From NCBI GenBank assembly GCA_001899635.1, contig MKVQ01000005.1, positions 248,001 through 312,000 on the forward strand: a stretch of 64,000 nt of DNA, in the 5' to 3' direction. Position numbers and translations under genes: made by a program. Of the stretch, positions 43,224 through 51,182 are shown piece after piece. The notes beneath the pieces are model-generated. The model saw only the letters and a list, made by a program, of their open reading frames with translations. It ran no database searches and had not been told where the DNA came from. This DNA is from Myxococcales bacterium 68-20 (GTDB lineage: Bacteria > Myxococcota_A > Polyangia > Polyangiales > Polyangiaceae). Position 1 is the first letter of the stretch, and each line of letters starts with the position of its first letter.

Positions 43224-44008
43224 TGAACGTAGCCCGAGAAGCGCGGGACCGAGCCCGTCAGGTCTATCGAGCGAGCGGATTCCTCGCGACCACCGCCGCG
43301 ATGCTCCCGCTCTACCTCTCGGTTCACCATCGCGCCCCCGAGGCGGAGAAAGACCTCGTGCGCGACCTCTGGGTGAAGCGCTGGGCGCGCGCTCTGCTCG
43401 GGCTCTTCTCCGTCGAAGTCCTCGTCCAGGGCTCCGTCCCATCGCCGACGCGAAAGGGCGCCCCGGGCCGGCTCATCGTGGCGAACCATCGCTCGGCGAT
43501 CGACATCGGCGTCATGTTGGCGACGTTCGGCGGCACGATGGTGAGCCGAGCCGATATCGCGACCTGGCCGGTCGTCGGCGCCGCCGCCCGCTCGGTCGGC
43601 ACGGTGTTCGTCGATCGCGCGAGCGCCAAGAGCGGCGCCGCGACGATCCGCGCGATCCAGAAGCACCTCGAGGACGGTGAGACGATCGCGATCTTCCCGG
43701 AGGGGACGACGTACGCAGGCGACGAGGTCCGCCAGTTCCACGGCGGCGCGTTCATCGCGGCGGCGCGTGCCGGGGTGGAGATCCTCCCGGTTGGCCTCGC
43801 CTACCCCGCGAGCTCCGGCGCTGCGTTCGTCGACGAGACTTTCGTCTCGCACCTCGGTCGCATGGCGCGAAGCACGGCGACCCGAATGGGCGTGGCCGTC
43901 GGCGCCCCCATCACCACGAAGGGCATGCGCGCCGCCGAGCTCACGGAGCGAGCCCGCGCCGAGGTGAGCCGCCTCGTCCTCGAGGCGCGGGCGCTCTCAG
44001 GACCGTAG
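43223..44008 (+). CDS. PlsC-type 1-acyl-glycerol-3-phosphate acyltransferase
   Basis: A 261-aa acyltransferase with the NHxxxxD catalytic motif NHRSAID (H89, D94) and FPEGTTY near 158-164, which bind acyl donor and glycerol phosphate. An N-terminal hydrophobic stretch (FLATTAAMLPLYLSV) anchors it to the membrane. It makes phosphatidic acid or acylates another lipid; the exact acceptor is unknown. Its ATG overlaps the cardiolipin-synthase stop (TGATG). Last gene of the sigma-factor-led run; ThiS follows on the other strand. Confidence 0.92.
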   Translation: MNVAREARDRARQVYRASGFLATTAAMLPLYLSVHHRAPEAEKDLVRDLWVKRWARALLGLFSVEVLVQGSVPSPTRKGAPGRLIVANHRSAIDIGVMLATFGGTMVSRADIATWPVVGAAARSVGTVFVDRASAKSGAATIRAIQKHLEDGETIAIFPEGTTYAGDEVRQFHGGAFIAAARAGVEILPVGLAYPASSGAAFVDETFVSHLGRMARSTATRMGVAVGAPITTKGMRAAELTERARAEVSRLVLEARALSGP

Positions 44009-44032
44009 CGCGTCCCTAGCTCGGGCGCGTCG

Positions 44033-44233
44033 TCAGCCGCCGCCGACGAAATGCACGATCTCGATCGTGTCGCCGTCGGCGAGGCGACGAGAGGCGTGCT
44101 CCGCTCGCGGGACGATCTCGCGGTTCTGCTCCACCGCGACCGGCCCCTCACCCAGGCCCAGATGCACGACGAGCTCGCGGACGGTGAGGTCGTCCGGAAC
44201 GTCCTTCTCGGATCCGTTGATGGTCAGCTTCAT
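44033..44233 (-). CDS. thiS: ThiS-like sulfur-carrier protein
   Basis: A 66-aa ubiquitin-fold protein ([27 protein letters not shown]...[35 protein letters not shown]) ending in the Gly-Gly needed for thiocarboxylation. [10 protein letters not shown] and [13 protein letters not shown] are the ThiS signature, so thiamin thiazole synthesis is the natural role. No thiG, thiF or other thi gene is near. Divergent from alaX. Confidence 0.88.
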   Translation of the reverse strand: MKLTINGSEKDVPDDLTVRELVVHLGLGEGPVAVEQNREIVPRAEHASRRLADGDTIEIVHFVGGG

Positions 44234-44305
44234 GAAAGCCCGCTATGAGAAGCTCATACCGGGGCGGCGGTGTCAACCGAGGCCCGCCCCTCGGACTGCG
44301 CAATC

Positions 44306-45556
44306 ATGACCGAGAAGCTCTACTGGTCGGCCCCTCACCTCACCACGTTCGACGCGACCGGAGCAACGCTCGCCGAGGTCGGAGGCAAGCCTTCGATCGT
44401 CCTCGGCCGCACGCTCTTCTATCCCGAGGGCGGCGGCCAGCTGGGTGACTCCGGCGTCCTCACGGTCGGCGCTCTCGAGCTCGCCGTCACCGATACCCAG
44501 ATCGACGACGCCGGGACGATCCATCACGTGCTCGCCGGCGTGCCGCCGGAGGAGGCACGAGCGAGCCTCGGAGCCGGCGCGAACGTGCGCGGAACGATCG
44601 ACGCGGCTCGCCGTCGCGACCACACGGCCCAGCACACCGCGCAGCACGCGCTCTCTCGCGCGCTCGCCGACATCGCCCAGGCCGAGACGGTCTCCGCGCG
44701 CCTCGGCTCCAGCACGTGCACGATCGACGTCGCCCGCCAGGGCATCCCCGACGCCGAGCTCCACCGTGCCGAGGACCTCGTCAACGCGCTCATCGGAAGC
44801 GACGTCGAGGTGCGGGCGCTCTACCCGACCGCCGACGAGCTCGCGAAGCTTCCGCTGCGGAAGCAGCCGAAGGTGACCGAAGGCGTGATCCGCGTCATCG
44901 ACATCGACGGCTTCGACATCACGCCGTGCGGCGGCACGCACTGCACCCGCACCGGCCAGATCGGTCAGGCCCGCATCGTCGGCCTCGAGAAGTACAAGGG
45001 CATGCTCCGGATCACGTTCCACGCAGGCCTCCGCGCGCTCACCGACGCGCGCGCGAAGCACGGCGCACTCGCCGCCATCGCCGCCGATCTCACGTGCGGC
45101 GTGCTCGAGGTCCCTGGCGCCGTCACCCGCCTTCGCGCGGACCTGAAGGGAGCACGTGCCGAGCTCGACGGTGTTCGCACGGAGCTCGCCGAGCTCGTCG
45201 CACACGCGGCCCTCGATCGACTTCCAGGCGCCGACGTTGCGCCCGGCCCGATCGTGATCCCGCTCTTCCGTCCGAACGACGATGTGGGAGCGCTCCGGCT
45301 CCTCGCCGGCAAGCTCACCGCCGACCCGCGCGTGATCGCGCTCGCCGGTGGCACCGATCCGTCGACCGGCGATGTCGCGGTCGTGATCCAGCGCGGCGCC
45401 CCCGGCAAGCTCGATTGCGGCGCATTCATCCAGGCGCAAGCGAAGGCGCGAGCCGGCCGCGGAGGAGGACGTCCCGAGCGAGCCGAAGGCCGCTTCCCGC
45501 GCGGCACCTCGCTCGAGGTCCTCGCGGCCGCCGCCCAGGCCGCCGTCTCCGACTGA
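44306..45556 (+). CDS. Alanyl-tRNA editing protein AlaX, long form
   Basis: Trans-editing deacylase that removes Ser or Gly from tRNA-Ala. From MTEKLYWSAPHL (44306) the protein is 416 aa. The zinc ligands HTAQH (H106, H110) and CGGTHC (C208, H212) form the editing site. The N-terminal part with FYPEGGGQLGDSG is the second-domain beta barrel, and the C-terminal ~150 residues are a DHHA1-like domain (FRPNDDVGALRLLAGKLT...CGAFIQAQAKARAGRGGG). Full-length AlaX-L architecture. Its TGA abuts the minus-strand stop of the next gene. Confidence 0.93.
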   Translation: MTEKLYWSAPHLTTFDATGATLAEVGGKPSIVLGRTLFYPEGGGQLGDSGVLTVGALELAVTDTQIDDAGTIHHVLAGVPPEEARASLGAGANVRGTIDAARRRDHTAQHTAQHALSRALADIAQAETVSARLGSSTCTIDVARQGIPDAELHRAEDLVNALIGSDVEVRALYPTADELAKLPLRKQPKVTEGVIRVIDIDGFDITPCGGTHCTRTGQIGQARIVGLEKYKGMLRITFHAGLRALTDARAKHGALAAIAADLTCGVLEVPGAVTRLRADLKGARAELDGVRTELAELVAHAALDRLPGADVAPGPIVIPLFRPNDDVGALRLLAGKLTADPRVIALAGGTDPSTGDVAVVIQRGAPGKLDCGAFIQAQAKARAGRGGGRPERAEGRFPRGTSLEVLAAAAQAAVSD

Positions 45557-47002
45557 TCAGCCGCCCTCGGGCCCCAGCGGAGGCGCGTTCTCGACAGGCC
45601 CGACCTCGTCGAGCTTGCGATAGATCGTACGCGTCGAGATGCCGAGGAGCTGCGCCGCGAGGGACTTGTCGCCCTTCGTGTGCTTGAGCGTCTCCTTGAT
45701 GACGCGAAGCTCGATCTCCGCGAGCGGCGTCCCCACCGGGAAGTCGAGCGCGCGGGGGGCGGCGCTGGCCGACTTCACGATCGCCTCCGGGAGATCGTGC
45801 TCAGTGAGCGTGTCGGCGCGCGAGAGGACGACCGCGCGCTCGATCACGTTCTCGAGCTCGCGCACGTTGCCCGGCCACGCGTAGTCCATCATCCGTTCGA
45901 GCGCGGCCCGCGCCACGCCGAGGCGCGCCTTGCCGTTCTTCTTCGCGTACAGCCCCACGAAGTGATCGACGAGGAGCGGGATGTCCTCGCGGCGCGCGCG
46001 GAGCGGCGGAGCGGTGACTGCGATGACGTTGAGGCGGTAGTAGAGGTCCTCGCGGAAGCGGCCGGCCTGGACCTCGGCGAGCAGATCGCGGTTCGTCGCA
46101 GCGACGATGCGCACGTCCGCCTTGACGGTGTTGCCGCCGAGCGGCTCGTACTCACCCTCCTGCAGGACGCGCAGCAGCTTCACCTGGACCTGCGGCGACA
46201 GCTCGCCGATCTCGTCGAGGAAGAGCGTGCCGCCGGCGGCCTTGGCGAAGCGGCCATCCTTCTTCGTGACCGCGCCGGTGAAGGCGCCGCGCTCGTGGCC
46301 GAACAACTCGCTCTCGAGGATCGTCTCCGGGATCGCCGCGCAGTTGACCGCCACGAACGGCCTCTTCGCGCGCGCGCTTCGCTCGTGGATGTAACGCGCG
46401 AGGAGCTCCTTGCCCGTGCCGCTCTCGCCTAGGACGAGCACCGTGGCCATGCTCGGCGCGGCCTGCGTGGCGACCTCGATCACGCGGCGCCACGCGACCG
46501 AGCTGCCGATGATCTCACGCTTCGTGAGCATCTTGATCTCGTCCTTGAGGGTGCGGTTCTCCTCGAGGAGCCGGCCTCGCTCCGCGGCCTTCCTGACGCT
46601 CTTCACGATCGTCATGCGCTTGAGCGGCTTCTCGACGAAGTCGTACGCGCCCTCGCGCATCGCGCTCACCGCGACCTCGACCGAGCCGTACGCCGTCATC
46701 AGCACGACCTCGACCTCCGGCTGGACCTGCTTGATCGCGCGGAGCAGCTCGAGGCCGGTCGTCCCCGGCATCATCAGGTCGGTCAGCACGACGTGAACGC
46801 GGTGGCCCCGCACCTGCTCGAGCGCGTGCTTTGCGTCGTAGGCGACGAGGACGCGCATGCCTTCGCGCTGGAAGATCTTCTCGAGCGACTCGACGTTGGA
46901 GCGCTCGTCGTCCACGACGAGGACGGTCGTGCCCTCCTCGGCCCCGGCGGTGCGCTCGATTCCTGACGCCTTGTCGTCGACCTGTGCCGTTTCGTCAATC
47001 AC
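45557..47002 (-). CDS. NtrC-family sigma54-dependent response regulator
   Basis: A 481-aa regulator starting at GTG 47002. Receiver domain at ~25-145 with phospho-acceptor D75 (VVLTDLMMPG) and the Lys in EKPLK. AAA+ domain with Walker A GESGTGKE at 192-199, GAFTGA at 239-244 for sigma54 contact, and FLDEIGELS for Walker B. A Fis-type HTH closes the C-terminus (KSLAAQLLGISTRTIYRKL). All parts for sigma54 activation are present. No histidine kinase is adjacent, so it is an orphan. The gene converges on alaX with abutting stops. Confidence 0.95.
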   Translation of the reverse strand: MIDETAQVDDKASGIERTAGAEEGTTVLVVDDERSNVESLEKIFQREGMRVLVAYDAKHALEQVRGHRVHVVLTDLMMPGTTGLELLRAIKQVQPEVEVVLMTAYGSVEVAVSAMREGAYDFVEKPLKRMTIVKSVRKAAERGRLLEENRTLKDEIKMLTKREIIGSSVAWRRVIEVATQAAPSMATVLVLGESGTGKELLARYIHERSARAKRPFVAVNCAAIPETILESELFGHERGAFTGAVTKKDGRFAKAAGGTLFLDEIGELSPQVQVKLLRVLQEGEYEPLGGNTVKADVRIVAATNRDLLAEVQAGRFREDLYYRLNVIAVTAPPLRARREDIPLLVDHFVGLYAKKNGKARLGVARAALERMMDYAWPGNVRELENVIERAVVLSRADTLTEHDLPEAIVKSASAAPRALDFPVGTPLAEIELRVIKETLKHTKGDKSLAAQLLGISTRTIYRKLDEVGPVENAPPLGPEGG

Positions 47003-47234
47003 GAGACCACTTTGTCACCATCAGACAATTCGTCAAGGCCGCGATAAATTCTCAACCATTTCGGTCGCTTCGCGCCGCGGCCATGAGCGCCCATTCGCGA
47101 AGCGCAAGGCAGCGCTCGGCTCAACAGCGGTTGGGATCGTCTCGCCGGCGCTCGAGCGCGCCCGGTCCGACGCGATCACGAGGCGCGCGACGCGATCCGT
47201 CGCGCGCTGGTCCGGCGCCGCTACCCGACGCCGC

Positions 47235-47792
47235 TCAACGCACGAGCTTCGATACGGCCTTGAACGCGTCCGTGCCTGCCTGCCCGAGGAGGTCGAACGC
47301 CACCGTCTCGGTCGCGGTGATGATGGCCCCGGCGCGCTCGCAGAGCGAGAGGCCGAGCCGCCGGTTCTCGTCGCGGCGCGAGGCCACGCCGTCGGCCACG
47401 ACGTGGGTCGTGTACCCGCGCTTCACGAGCTCGCGTGCCGTCTGAAAAACACAGACGTGCGACTCCATCCCGACGACGACGACCGAGCGTGGAGCAATGT
47501 CCGAGATCGCTCGCGCGATCGCGAGGTCCGAACAAGCGTCGAACGTCATCTTCGCCATCGGCGTGACCCCGAGCGGCGCGAGCTTCTCGGCGATCGCCGG
47601 CACGGTCGGACCGAGGCCCTTCGGGTATTGCTCGCTGGCGAGCACCGGGACGCCGAGGACCCTCGCGGCCTCGAGGAGGATCCCCGCGTTCTTGACGAGC
47701 GTCGCGAAGGACTCCTCCGGCATCGCCGCCGCAAGCTTCTCCTGCACGTCCACGACGAGGATCAGGGTGGTGCTCGGGTCGAGTCGGTCCAT
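47235..47792 (-). CDS. Isochorismatase-family cysteine hydrolase
   Basis: A 185-aa hydrolase with the triad D15 (VVDVQEK), K81 (AKMTFDAC) and C114 (GMESHVCVFQTARELVKRG). The pattern fits the nicotinamidase/isochorismatase-like group (YcaC-type); the substrate is not readable. It lies 43 bases downstream of the hypothetical gene on the same strand and 232 bases upstream of the NtrC-like regulator. Confidence 0.9.
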   Translation of the reverse strand: MDRLDPSTTLILVVDVQEKLAAAMPEESFATLVKNAGILLEAARVLGVPVLASEQYPKGLGPTVPAIAEKLAPLGVTPMAKMTFDACSDLAIARAISDIAPRSVVVVGMESHVCVFQTARELVKRGYTTHVVADGVASRRDENRRLGLSLCERAGAIITATETVAFDLLGQAGTDAFKAVSKLVR

Positions 47793-47835
47793 CGTCGCTT
47801 CCTCCGTAACGCCTTCCGTCAGGATGCCGGCCTGC

Positions 47836-48324
47836 TCATCGCCGCTTCCGGCTCAGGGCCTTGATTCGAACGCGCGGCCGGAACGACTTGAGCAACGCGG
47901 GGATCTCCATCCGCGGTTCGAAGGAGAGGACGGCGCGGCCGATCTCGCGCTCCTGGTCGTCGTAGAGGCTCGCCGCCATCGTCGTGAGCGAGTCGATCGC
48001 GTTGTAGATGAAGAAGTCCCGCTGGCCGCGGAGGTGGTAGGTCTTCTCGTCGTCGCCCTGGAAGGTGAGCGCGTAGGGGACCCGCTTCTCATCGAGGAGC
48101 TTCCAGGTGATCGTCCCGTGCACCGTGCGACCCGAGCCGCCGTTCTCGGCGAGCCCCTCCGCGACGATGACACCGTCCGCCTCGATCCGTCGCTCACGCG
48201 CGAAGCGACGGAGCCCGTCGACGCCGAGCCGCAACGTGATGCGGAGGACGCCGTCCTTCATCGGATCGTCGAACCGATGAAAGTGCCCTGTGATCGACTC
48301 TGCGAGCTCGAAGCCGAGGCCCAT
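47836..48324 (-). CDS. Hypothetical beta-rich protein, possibly GMC-oxidase-associated domain
   Basis: A 162-aa cytoplasmic protein with no signal. Beta-rich pattern: DGVLRITLRLGVDGLRRF, HGTITWKLLDEKRVPYALTFQGDDEKTYHLRGQRDFF, REIGRAVLSFEPRMEIP. It recalls the barrel module found at the N-terminus of some GMC oxidoreductases, but I cannot confirm it. Nine bases separate it from the upstream [2Fe-2S] gene, so they are co-transcribed. Confidence 0.7.
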   Translation of the reverse strand: MGLGFELAESITGHFHRFDDPMKDGVLRITLRLGVDGLRRFARERRIEADGVIVAEGLAENGGSGRTVHGTITWKLLDEKRVPYALTFQGDDEKTYHLRGQRDFFIYNAIDSLTTMAASLYDDQEREIGRAVLSFEPRMEIPALLKSFRPRVRIKALSRKRR

Positions 48325-48333
48325 CGGTCGACC

Positions 48334-48672
48334 TCAGCCCTCGGCCCGCCCCGCCGCGTGCGGACCGAAGACGACGAGACGCTCGACGACCTCACCCTTG
48401 ACCGCAGCGTCCGCGATCTCGTCCACATCGGCGAGGGTGACCCGGCCGTAGGCGACGTGCTCGGGCTCCTGCACGATGCTCGCTCCGATCTCGCAGAGAT
48501 CGAGGCAGCTCGCGGTGCAGGCGCGGACCTGTGCCGCAGCGCCGCGCGCGACGAGCGCCGCCTTGAGCTTCTTCACGATCTCCTCGCTGCCCTTCTGCGC
48601 GCACGATCCCTTGGGGTGATCGTCCGCGCGTCGGTTCGTGCACACGAAAAGGTAACGTTCTCGGTGGGGCAT
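48334..48672 (-). CDS. Thioredoxin-fold [2Fe-2S] ferredoxin
   Basis: A 112-aa protein from MPHRERYLFVCTNRR (48672). Cys positions FVCTN, GSCAQKG, RACTASCLDLCEIG fit the thioredoxin-like [2Fe-2S] ferredoxins related to NuoE and the Clostridium/Aquifex type, where four cysteines hold the cluster. The track reports a 1347-aa frame; only its last part is this gene, the rest is shadow of the acyl-CoA dehydrogenase region. First in a short run with the hypothetical and isochorismatase genes. Confidence 0.85.
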   Translation of the reverse strand: MPHRERYLFVCTNRRADDHPKGSCAQKGSEEIVKKLKAALVARGAAAQVRACTASCLDLCEIGASIVQEPEHVAYGRVTLADVDEIADAAVKGEVVERLVVFGPHAAGRAEG

Positions 48673-48831
48673 GCCGGAGGGCGGCCGCTCGCCTTCGCCC
48701 GCGCAGTGCGGGCCTCGAGACAGAGGCCTCGTCGAACCTTCGGCTCGCCCGCGAGCGCCGTCAAGAGGACACGCCGGCACCGGCCACGCGCCCCTTGCTC
48801 GGGAGCGGGCTGAGGTGCCAAAGTCCGCGCC

Positions 48832-49902
48832 ATGCTCTCGCTCCATCGCCCCCGCCGGTTCACCGTCCGCGTCGCCTCCGTTCTTGCGCTGCCCGCGATC
48901 GGAGCAGCCATGCTGTTCGCATGCGGAGGTGGAAGCGACAACCTCCCGCCGCCGCCTCCTCCCCCGCCCGTCCCCGCGACGGACGCGGCGACCACGGTGA
49001 CGACGGTCGCGCCGCCCTCGCCCGCGGTCCCGCCGAAGGCGCCGGCTCCCCCGGTCACGCTCACCGCAGGCGCGGCCAGCCCGGACCCCACGGCGCCGCT
49101 TCCCACCGTCGCGATCACGGCGCCCACGAAGGAGCAGGTCATCGCCGGCGACAAGGCGGCCGACTTCTCCGTGAAGCTCGACGTCAAGCACTGGCAGACG
49201 GCGACGGGCTCGAACCACGTCCACCTCATCCTCGACAACCGACCGTACAAGGCGATCTACGACACCAAGCAGCCGGTGAAGCTCTCCGAGCTCACGGGTG
49301 GTGAGGCGCTCTCGGAGGGACGCCACGTCCTCGTCGCGTTCCCGAGCCGCGCGAACCACGAGTCGGTGAAGACGAAGGGCGCGCTCTCGATCGTCACGTT
49401 CTGGGTCGGCAAGAAGGGTGACGCGAAGGACGATCCGACGAAGAAGCCCATGCTCGTCTTCAGCCGTCCGAAGGGCGAATACAAGGGCGAGATGGCGAAC
49501 CACGTCCTCATCGACTTCTACCTGGCGAACGTCACGCTCGCCGAGGGCAAGGAGCACGTGAACGTCACCGTGACGGGCCCCGGCATCGACAAGGCGCTCG
49601 AGGCCAAGGTCGAGAAGTTCGGCACGCCGCTCTACCTGGACAACCTCCAGAACGGCTCTTACGACGTGAAGACGGAGCTCGTCGACGGCTCGAACAAGCT
49701 GATCGAGGGGCCGTGGAACTCGACGACGCGCACCATCAAGATCGACCACGACGCGCCGGCCGACGTCGCCGCCGCGCACGGCGATCACGCCGCCCCCGCC
49801 GCGGACGCAGGCGCTCCGAAGCCGGGCCCGGCGAAGGTCCCCGCGCCGCCTCCGACGATGACCGGCGCGCTGCCGTCGATGGGCGGCGGCGGCACGAAGT
49901 AA
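48832..49902 (+). CDS. Putative lipoprotein, Pro-rich linker, beta-sandwich-like domains
   Basis: A 356-aa lipoprotein with a lipobox-like MLFAC after a signal. A Pro/Ala/Thr-rich linker (PPPPPPPPVPA) follows. The body has two Ig/fibronectin-like segments: HVHLILDNRPYKAIYDTKQPVKLSELTGGEALSEGRHVLVAFPSRANHES, and FSRPKGEYKGEMANHVLIDFYLANVTLAEGKEHVNVTVTGPGID. The tail is Ala/Pro-rich. No enzyme motif; an outer-envelope binding protein is possible. A strong inverted repeat follows the stop. Confidence 0.8.
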   Translation: MLSLHRPRRFTVRVASVLALPAIGAAMLFACGGGSDNLPPPPPPPPVPATDAATTVTTVAPPSPAVPPKAPAPPVTLTAGAASPDPTAPLPTVAITAPTKEQVIAGDKAADFSVKLDVKHWQTATGSNHVHLILDNRPYKAIYDTKQPVKLSELTGGEALSEGRHVLVAFPSRANHESVKTKGALSIVTFWVGKKGDAKDDPTKKPMLVFSRPKGEYKGEMANHVLIDFYLANVTLAEGKEHVNVTVTGPGIDKALEAKVEKFGTPLYLDNLQNGSYDVKTELVDGSNKLIEGPWNSTTRTIKIDHDAPADVAAAHGDHAAPAADAGAPKPGPAKVPAPPPTMTGALPSMGGGGTK

Positions 49903-49945
49903 GCAGCCTTCCCCCCAACAACGCCCACGACCACGGGCGTCCCCT

Positions 49946-49980
49946 GCATGCCCTCCTCGACATCCTCGAGGAGGGCATGC
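49946..49980. terminator. 15-bp stem hairpin between convergent genes
   Basis: GCATGCCCTCCTCGA pairs perfectly with TCGAGGAGGGCATGC around the loop CATCC. A smaller hairpin, ACGCCC/GGGCGT, lies just before at 49921-49940. It is placed between the stops of the lipoprotein and acyl-CoA dehydrogenase genes, so it can stop transcription from both sides. There is no U-tract. Confidence 0.75.
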
Positions 49981-50048
49981 GCGCATCCATCCCTCGTCGG
50001 CAGAAGCAGAACGCAGGGTCGAGCCCTCGCGCCCGTGAAGCGTCGACC

Positions 50049-51176
50049 TTAGAACCCGCTGAGTCGCGCGAAGCGGTCGCGGTGATAGGCGGCGTCGCCG
50101 AACGTCATCTCGCAGACGCGTGCCCGCTTCAGGAAGAGCCCGATGTCGTGCTCGTCCGTCATCCCGATGCCGCCGTGCATCTGCACGGCTTCGTGGGCGA
50201 TCGCCATGAACGCATCGGAGCACTTCGCCTTGGCGACACTCACGGCGCGGGCGACCGGAGCGCCGCCTTCGAGCCCGTCGAGCATCGCGCTCGCGTGCAT
50301 GACGGCGGAGCGCGCGAGCTCCGTCTCGACGTAGAGCCGGGCCGCGCGATGCTGGAGCGCCTGGAAGCTCCCGATCGGGACGCCGAACTGCACGCGTGTC
50401 GCGAGGTAGTCGAGCGTCATCGCGAACGCCGCCGACATCGAACCCAACATCTCTGCGGCGAGGCCCGCGGTGCCCGCATCGATGACGCGCTCGAGGAGGC
50501 GGAGTCCCCTCCCGCCCGCGCCGAGTCGCATCTCCTGGCGCACCATGACGCGGTCGAGCCGCACGCTCGCAGCGCTCCGGCCGTCGACACGCTCCTCGCG
50601 TGACACGGTCACGCCCTTCGCACTGGCGGGGACGAGGAAGAGCGCGACGCCATCGACGACGCGCGCCGAGACGAGGAAGTGATCCGCGATCGAGCCGTCC
50701 GCGACGTGGAGCTTCTCGCCGTTCAGCGTCCAGGTCGTGCCGGTGCTCGCCTCGGCCGTCGTGTCGATTGCGGCCAGGCTGAAGCGGCTGTGCCGCTCGT
50801 GATGCGCCAGCGCGATGATCCGCTCGCCCTTCACGATCGCGGGGAGGTGCTCGCGTTGCAGCTCCGCCGAGCCTCCGAGCTCGATCGCAGTGGCGCCGAG
50901 CAAGGCCGTGGAGACGATCGGCTCCGGCGCCAGCTTCGCGCCGAGCTCCTCGAGCACGACCATGAGGTAGCGATGCCCGAGGCCGGTACCTCCGTGCCGC
51001 TCGTCGATCGTGAGCCCGAGCCATCCGAGCTCGGCCATCTCCTTCCAGACGTCGCGGGAGTAGCCCTCGCCGGCCCCGCGAAGCTTGCGCGCACGCGCGA
51101 GGGGCGAGCGCGCGTGCGCGAAATCCTTCGCCGCCTGGCGAAGCAGCTTCTGCTCTTCGTTCAGCACGAGGTCCAT
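50049..51176 (-). CDS. Acyl-CoA dehydrogenase, smaller subunit of a pair
   Basis: A 375-aa FAD-dependent acyl-CoA dehydrogenase. The N-terminal helical part starts MDLVLNEEQKLLRQAAKDF. TRVQFGVPIGSFQALQHRAA and AVQMHGGIGMTDEHDIGLFLKRAR are conserved C-terminal signatures. The gene sits 6 bases after a second, larger ACAD gene on the same strand. Such tight pairs encode heteromeric enzymes in which one subunit carries the catalytic base (known for steroid side-chain and ring degradation ACADs). The substrate here is unknown. Confidence 0.92.
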   Translation of the reverse strand: MDLVLNEEQKLLRQAAKDFAHARSPLARARKLRGAGEGYSRDVWKEMAELGWLGLTIDERHGGTGLGHRYLMVVLEELGAKLAPEPIVSTALLGATAIELGGSAELQREHLPAIVKGERIIALAHHERHSRFSLAAIDTTAEASTGTTWTLNGEKLHVADGSIADHFLVSARVVDGVALFLVPASAKGVTVSREERVDGRSAASVRLDRVMVRQEMRLGAGGRGLRLLERVIDAGTAGLAAEMLGSMSAAFAMTLDYLATRVQFGVPIGSFQALQHRAARLYVETELARSAVMHASAMLDGLEGGAPVARAVSVAKAKCSDAFMAIAHEAVQMHGGIGMTDEHDIGLFLKRARVCEMTFGDAAYHRDRFARLSGF

Positions 51177-51182
51177 GGCTGG

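Noticed and set aside
44033-44233. MoaD instead of ThiS
   Set aside because: Both end in Gly-Gly, but [10 protein letters not shown] and [13 protein letters not shown] are ThiS-like.
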